64,000 nucleotides of DNA from Bacteroidota bacterium. GTDB lineage: Bacteria > Bacteroidota > Bacteroidia > Sphingobacteriales > Sphingobacteriaceae. Shown here piece by piece: positions 59,881 through 64,000 of this stretch (positions are counted from its first letter, which is position 1; every line of letters starts with the position of its first letter). Under the pieces are notes generated by a model that did no database searches, was not told the DNA's origin, and saw nothing but the letters and a program-made list of their open reading frames with translations. The stretch covers positions 186,001 through 250,000 of the forward strand of contig JAEXHI010000031.1 of assembly GCA_023450085.1 (NCBI GenBank), in the 5' to 3' direction. The translations under genes and the position numbers were made by a program.

Positions 59881-60148
59881 ACTTCCGAATTTTACGAACA
59901 TGACGGCCAATAGCTATGCAGTAATAAGAAGAAACCGCATTTTTTTTTAGAATCTGAAAAATTACATTTCTCGCCGCCTTAAAAAAGCTGACAAATAGTA
60001 ATATCTTAAATGGCACAAGCTTACGGAGATGAGCAAAGGAAATATAGAGCCTCCAAGGACAAAGGATAAATAGGTTACATACTACTGGGAAAACAATAAC
60101 AGCCAATACAAAGCAGCAACCAGATATAATAATAGGGAAACAGAGATA

Positions 60149-60433
60149 TTATTTTAAGAGACTTAGGGAAACGTGCATTAGAGCATTTTGAAAATCTCCT
60201 GATAACTGATACTTAAATCTCTCATTAAAATCGCTGTTTATATAAGACTCCATATCATATTTTAGAACTTCAATAATAAGATTCTTTCCCTCGGTATCAG
60301 ATTCCGCGAAAGGCAACGAGTCGAAAAACGTTAACACTTGCTCCTTTATCACGATAATCTTATCTTTCTCTCTTACAGAAAGAAACTTCTCAAACAACTG
60401 AGATAGAAGTGTTAGCGCTTCCGATTTAGTCAT
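60149..60433 (-). CDS. Small hypothetical protein, 94 aa
   Basis: A 94-aa all-helical soluble protein (MTKSEALTLLSQLFEKFLSV; VIKEQVLTFFDSLPFAES). It follows the 73-aa gene by 18 bases on the same strand, between the metallopeptidase and fecR. No family is recognised. Its upstream pairing suggests a two-gene unit. Confidence 0.55.
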   Translation of the reverse strand: MTKSEALTLLSQLFEKFLSVREKDKIIVIKEQVLTFFDSLPFAESDTEGKNLIIEVLKYDMESYINSDFNERFKYQLSGDFQNALMHVSLSLLK

Positions 60434-60451
60434 AATGTCAAATAGTCGAAT

Positions 60452-60673
60452 TTAAATTAAAGGTGGGCTATTTTTAATCTGCGTTACAATATCCGCTGCA
60501 TCATGTGGGGCTAGAAACTTTTCCAGATTGGCTTTTAGGTCAGGCAGATGTTCTTGTATGTAGGAATTATATTGTTCCTTCTGCTCCTTGCTCAAGACTG
60601 ACAATAAGGCCTTAAATTGATATCCCTTTAATGCACCGTTTGCGCGTTTAACCTGTGATGGTGTTAATCCCAT
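60452..60673 (-). CDS. Small hypothetical protein, 73 aa
   Basis: A 73-aa helical protein (MGLTPSQVKRANGALKGYQF; LSKEQKEQYNSYIQEHLPDL). The first helices recall a small HTH, but the match is weak. It is divergent from the metallopeptidase gene, 124 bases away, so the two promoters share a short spacer. Confidence 0.55.
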   Translation of the reverse strand: MGLTPSQVKRANGALKGYQFKALLSVLSKEQKEQYNSYIQEHLPDLKANLEKFLAPHDAADIVTQIKNSPPLI

Positions 60674-60797
60674 ATTTACTCATTTTACTGGTAATTTACA
60701 AACAAATAAGTTAAAATAAAGAAAAATAAAACGCTTCCTGAAAGAGGCATCGTAGAAACCTAAAAAAATTATAAATTACCCCCCTATTTTAAATTAA

Positions 60798-61826
60798 ATG
60801 ACTCTACTAGATACCCTAGTCCAACATCATGTCATCACCGACCATTTTGACCACACAAACCTGGAATCTGAACTAACTGAAAAATATGAGTATTTCTACG
60901 ATAAATTCGAAAGACTCTTTACCGAAAAGGCCAGTATATTCAATTTGAAAGACTGCGTTTTTTATATCAGAAACGATATCAACTGCAATGCGTTCGCAAC
61001 CAACCCGAAGGGGTATAACATCATTGGGATTACCCATGGTTATGCCATAAGAATGATGGAAATATTCAGCGCTGCACAGTTGTCGTCGATGGTAGAAAAC
61101 GGACTTTTCTCATTCGATACGAGTATGCTATCGAGCTATGAAAAAATCATAAAATCAGGTAGTTTAAAAATTCATGAATTTATGCTGGAATGTTCAATTT
61201 ATTTTACAATGGGACATGAATTTCAGCATATCCTTCAGTTCAATAGTAGTAAAATAGCAAGGCACTATCATTATAGTGAGAATGCTTCTTCAGCTCAATT
61301 TGACTTTCAAAAACATCTATGGGAATTCGATGCCGACAGGTTTGGCGCTTACGACATGATACGCTATGTATTTTCCATCTCTAGAAATTTCATTGACCGT
61401 GATGTAGATAAAGTCCTGGTATCGTTCGGACTTGGAAGCGTTTTCATCTCTAAGATCCTATTTTATCTGAAAGTTGTCAATCCGAATGAAAGGCCAGAAC
61501 TACAGCCATTCTACACCAAGGAAAAATCCCATCCGCATCCCTTGGTTAGAATCATGAATATTATCGAATACTATTATGATAATCTGATGGGCGCATTTCC
61601 CACTCTTGAATTACAATTACAAGATCTATTAAATATCAGCCTTTGGATTGTAAAAAAATATTTGGATGTATTAATCCCAGAGCAAACGCTAATAAACCAA
61701 ATCTTTGACAAACTTCATCTACATCTCGAAGATATAAATATCTACAATCAAGAACTGTTTGATAATGCTATTCAGGATAAATCTGTAAGAGAGTTGCTCC
61801 TTGCAAGAAGAATTAACTTCGAGTAA
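60798..61826 (+). CDS. M48-like soluble zinc metallopeptidase
   Basis: A 342-aa protein with HEFQH (residues 140-144) and an ExxAD third-ligand motif EFDAD (Glu176, Asp180), plus a later SHPHPLVRIMNI segment typical of M48-type and related gluzincins. No membrane segment is seen, so it is cytoplasmic. The active site looks complete. It stands between the ECF sigma gene (convergent, 24 bases) and the two small genes; a role in regulation by proteolysis or as a toxin is possible but unproven. Confidence 0.75.
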   Translation: MTLLDTLVQHHVITDHFDHTNLESELTEKYEYFYDKFERLFTEKASIFNLKDCVFYIRNDINCNAFATNPKGYNIIGITHGYAIRMMEIFSAAQLSSMVENGLFSFDTSMLSSYEKIIKSGSLKIHEFMLECSIYFTMGHEFQHILQFNSSKIARHYHYSENASSAQFDFQKHLWEFDADRFGAYDMIRYVFSISRNFIDRDVDKVLVSFGLGSVFISKILFYLKVVNPNERPELQPFYTKEKSHPHPLVRIMNIIEYYYDNLMGAFPTLELQLQDLLNISLWIVKKYLDVLIPEQTLINQIFDKLHLHLEDINIYNQELFDNAIQDKSVRELLLARRINFE

Positions 61827-61850
61827 CAAGCGCTATTTAAATAAACTTCT

Positions 61851-62423
61851 TTATCCTATCATCAGCATGCTCAATACTTTTAATTTTGTTTTGAGAATAC
61901 GCAACGCATTCATTACCTGTGTAGAGACATTGTTCTCAGATGTATCCAGCACTACGGAAATTTCCTTATGTGAAAGATACTCTTTACGGCTCAATTCAAA
62001 TATTCTGCGCATCTTTTGGGGCAATGCTTGTACCTGACTTTCTATATAGGCAGCCAACTGCTTTTCGCGCACCAGATAATCTGCTTCCGGCATTTGGTTT
62101 CGCGACAGGTAACACCCTAGATGTGCGATATACTTACTGGCCACCTTCTCGTGCGAGAAATAATCTAGTATCTTGTTCCGCATTGTGACATACAAATATG
62201 ATGATAAGTTAACAACCTCTCCTAATCTCTCCCTCCGCTCCCATAGCTTAATGAACAATTCCTGTACAAAATCCTTTGCCAACTCTTCGTCACGCAATTT
62301 CTTGTAGGCAAATACAAACATCAACTGAAAATACCTATCATAAATTTCCGTATACGCAGCAGTATTCCCTTCCCGTAAAAAGGCAATCAATTCGTTATCC
62401 GAAAAGTTATGATAAACAGGCAT
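61851..62423 (-). CDS. ECF RNA polymerase sigma factor (FecI-like)
   Basis: A 190-aa sigma-70 family protein: region 2 (YFQLMFVFAYKKLRDEELAK, FVQELFIKLWERRERL) and region 4 (LPQKMRRIFELSRKEYLSHK, ISVVLDTSENNVSTQVMNAL). It is presumably released by the FecR at 58774 to transcribe the SusC/SusD/TlpA operon. It is separated from fecR by three other genes, which is unusual for a FecI/FecR pair. Confidence 0.93.
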   Translation of the reverse strand: MPVYHNFSDNELIAFLREGNTAAYTEIYDRYFQLMFVFAYKKLRDEELAKDFVQELFIKLWERRERLGEVVNLSSYLYVTMRNKILDYFSHEKVASKYIAHLGCYLSRNQMPEADYLVREKQLAAYIESQVQALPQKMRRIFELSRKEYLSHKEISVVLDTSENNVSTQVMNALRILKTKLKVLSMLMIG

Positions 62424-62470
62424 GCTCGTATCTGGTTAAGATGAGCCTTGCAATGGAAGAGACTTAATAA

Positions 62471-62626
62471 ATTTGGGGTCTGCAAACCAAGTACACAATA
62501 AAGTTTCTGAGGCCTTACGTCAACGTGGGATTACAGCAGACCCCAAATCTATCTGGACGTGCAAATATAGCACATCTATAAATAGATATTGGGATTATTC
62601 TGCTGTCCTGCGATGACGGCCTCAGA
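62471..62626. ncRNA. Two interleaved inverted repeats, possible structured RNA
   Basis: The first pair is ATTTGGGGTCTGC (62471-62483) with GCAGACCCCAAAT (62536-62548), 13 bp perfect. The second is TCTGAGGCC (62506-62514) with GGCCTCAGA (62618-62626), 9 bp perfect. The left arm of the second lies inside the loop of the first, so an RNA would form a pseudoknot. GC content is higher than the flanks. Strand and promoter are not determined. Confidence 0.4.
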
Positions 62627-62778
62627 TTGTGTCCGCAAGACTCTTATAATCAATAGGATTATTAAATTCTTAATCAAAAATAGCAATACTTTCTTTAAAA
62701 ACAAATTATTAAAATAAAAAGAAAGTAAAACACCCAAAATTGCCATTAGGTGGCGTGTTGGTTACTTTTAGAATATAA

Positions 62779-63312
62779 ATGGCCTCACGTATTCCTGAAA
62801 ATAGCTTAAGTTCTTTTTTGACCAAGAGAAAAATTGCAAATATTGATATTCATGCTGCGACAGGAATTCCTACTGTCGAAATTAGTAAACTTAGAAATGG
62901 ACTAATCAAGAAGATTTCCGCTAAAAAACTGGTTTTGATAATGTTAAGCATTGGAGAAAATATAGCAGATGTTATTGAAGAGATTTATCCAAATTTGTCA
63001 TTAATGAATATCACACCAGGTATAAAGATCTCTAACCAGACCATGCTAGGTAAGTTTTTTGATTCTGTTGAGGATAATACTATCAAAATTATCTCTTATA
63101 AAACAGGCATTACGATAGGCAGGTTAAAATCACTTAAAACCAAATCAAACGCTATACCCCTTGCTCATGAATTATTTTTGATAGAGCTAGCTACAGAACA
63201 GAAAATTGGTAGCTTATTCAATCTTTTGTTTAAAAATCTATCGTTAAATACACCGCAAGAACAGCTAAGACTTAGGGAAATAGAGAAAATTAAGAGTGCT
63301 AAAAAGAGATAA
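62779..63312 (+). CDS. Tandem HTH (XRE-like) protein
   Basis: A 177-aa protein that seems to carry two related helix-turn-helix units: residues ~10-65 (SSFLTKRKIANIDIHAATGI; TVEISKLRNG) and ~92-150 (GKFFDSVEDNTIKIISYKTG; RLKSLKTKSN). Both resemble Cro/CI-type folds. It is probably a DNA-binding regulator. It is AT-rich relative to the transfer genes and is followed by a partial zinc-ribbon gene. Confidence 0.65.
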   Translation: MASRIPENSLSSFLTKRKIANIDIHAATGIPTVEISKLRNGLIKKISAKKLVLIMLSIGENIADVIEEIYPNLSLMNITPGIKISNQTMLGKFFDSVEDNTIKIISYKTGITIGRLKSLKTKSNAIPLAHELFLIELATEQKIGSLFNLLFKNLSLNTPQEQLRLREIEKIKSAKKR

Positions 63313-63530
63313 AATTCTAATGCGTACTCATCAAACTAATCATAAAAACACTGCAGATCAATATTCCAATATTTATCCCTTTCGAGGTATAAATTTCGTT
63401 GTTGTCTTTAGGGATAATCAGAGAAAACAAATCTGAAAATATGCTTCAATAGTGGTTCTGGTACGCTTTCGGTATCCACGTCAAGTATACAGTTAGATTT
63501 TGACGAATACATTACCTTATAAAACGAAAG

Positions 63531-64000
63531 ATGATAATAAAAAAATGTACGCACTGCAATAACAATATTAGAATACGTTCTGTAAAATTTATGGCAATGA
63601 ACGACTACGGAGGTATCATTGTTGAATGTAGGAAATGCAGAAAATCGTCATATCTTAAAACGATAAATCCGGCTCAAACCGCAATTTTAAAAGGTGCCAA
63701 AAAAATCGAAATATGGGACGACGAGATAACCTCAAAAGAAGAAGTTATTGAAAAATACGATGGGATTAAAGAACTGTCAGGTGGACTACTAGTAATAGGA
63801 GATCTGGAGGCAAGGGAATACCAATTCAACTTTGAAGCACCTCATATCTATCACTGCTCTTCTTGTAAAAAAGAAATCGAGAGCTTGATTAAAAGTGTAT
63901 TTGTTAAGCAGACGGATAAAATTGCCAAAGAATACAACAGTTTAATGAACTTTATATTGGCCAATTCTAGACACGAGTCTGAAAACCTTGTTGTTGAACT
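63531..64000 (+). CDS. Zinc-ribbon hypothetical protein, N-terminal part (cut by window end)
   Basis: An open frame from the ATG at 63531 (MIIKKCTHCNNNIRIRSVKF) runs without stop to the window edge, at least 156 codons. It has two N-terminal Cys pairs (CTHC, CRKC) and a later CSSC, consistent with zinc binding. No family is recognised. The middle is charged (KKIEIWDDEITSKEEVIEKY). It is separated from the HTH gene by ~220 non-coding bases. Confidence 0.65.
   Translation, partial: MIIKKCTHCNNNIRIRSVKFMAMNDYGGIIVECRKCRKSSYLKTINPAQTAILKGAKKIEIWDDEITSKEEVIEKYDGIKELSGGLLVIGDLEAREYQFNFEAPHIYHCSSCKKEIESLIKSVFVKQTDKIAKEYNSLMNFILANSRHESENLVVE

Larger units (their letters stand above)
12611..64000. 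mobile_element. Integrative conjugative element, CTnDOT-like; right end beyond window
   Basis: The left edge is the tRNA-Phe fragment. Inside are the Bacteroidota transfer genes (TraA to TraN types), a VirD4-like coupling ATPase, a MobB relaxase with MobA, RteC, ArdC and Toprim proteins. No tyrosine recombinase gene and no intact tRNA-Phe are seen up to 64,000, so the integrase and other attachment site should lie further right. The host-type palindromic repeats stop at 12,551, which fits a boundary there. The part after 47.8 kb is assigned to the element only by inference. Confidence 0.72.

Overview
The window looks like chromosomal DNA of a Bacteroidota bacterium of the Sphingobacteriaceae type (Pedobacter, Mucilaginibacter or Sphingobacterium-like). 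The evidence is a SusC/SusD pair with an STN-type SusC, FecR plus an ECF sigma factor, a type IX secretion C-terminal domain, a CTnDOT-type conjugation operon and RteC. The assignment rests on gene families read by eye; no search was run.

Bases 1-12,600 appear to be host backbone. They hold a signalling cluster (a histidine kinase cut by the window edge, two receiver proteins, one with a degenerate phosphorylation site, a DUF892 ferritin-like protein, and a hybrid LOV/PAS histidine kinase with its single-domain response regulator). After that come two small hypothetical proteins, a secreted serine beta-lactamase-like hydrolase, a secreted DUF5694 protein and a large secreted amidase with a type IX sorting tail. 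The intergenic gaps carry at least five copies or half copies of a ~92-102 bp palindromic repeat, and I see none to the right of 12.6 kb.

At 12,611-12,658 lies the 3' half of a tRNA-Phe gene (minus strand) with no 5' half. This is the expected scar of an element integrated in the 3' end of a tRNA, so I read 12.6 kb onward as an integrative conjugative element (ICE) whose other end lies beyond the window. Its left edge carries possible defence cargo: a PLD-type nuclease with an EVE/PUA-like C-terminus and a 1265-aa SEC-C protein with a C-terminal PD-(D/E)XK-like motif, then an AAA/DUF4143 ATPase.

From 19.6 to 47.5 kb nearly everything is on the minus strand and forms the transfer machine. In transcription order it holds: RteC; two small HTH-like proteins; two Toprim/primase-like paralogues; a hairpin-rich, GATA-rich non-coding region (oriT candidate); a C5-cytosine methyltransferase with a long second open frame inside it; MobA/MobB relaxosome; a PAPS-reductase-like protein; ParA/TraA, DUF3408, TraE x2, TraF, TraG (VirB4), three TraI-like paralogues, DUF5045, TraJ, TraK, TraL, TraM, TraN, the VirD4-like coupling ATPase; and accessory genes (three tandem SH3-like paralogues, an M23 peptidase, a small acidic protein, ArdC, DUF4099/DUF3945).

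From 47.8 to 64 kb there is a regulatory and cargo region. It holds a Crp/Fnr regulator with a perfect CRP-like palindrome upstream, a membrane LytTR protein, two more Crp-like proteins, MauE and DUF6520-like proteins, TlpA-like thioredoxin, SusD, SusC, FecR, two small proteins, an M48-like metallopeptidase, an ECF sigma factor, a tandem-HTH protein and a zinc-ribbon protein running off the right edge. FecR/sigma presumably control the SusCD-TlpA set. Whether this part is ICE cargo or host DNA cannot be settled here because the right boundary is not in the window.
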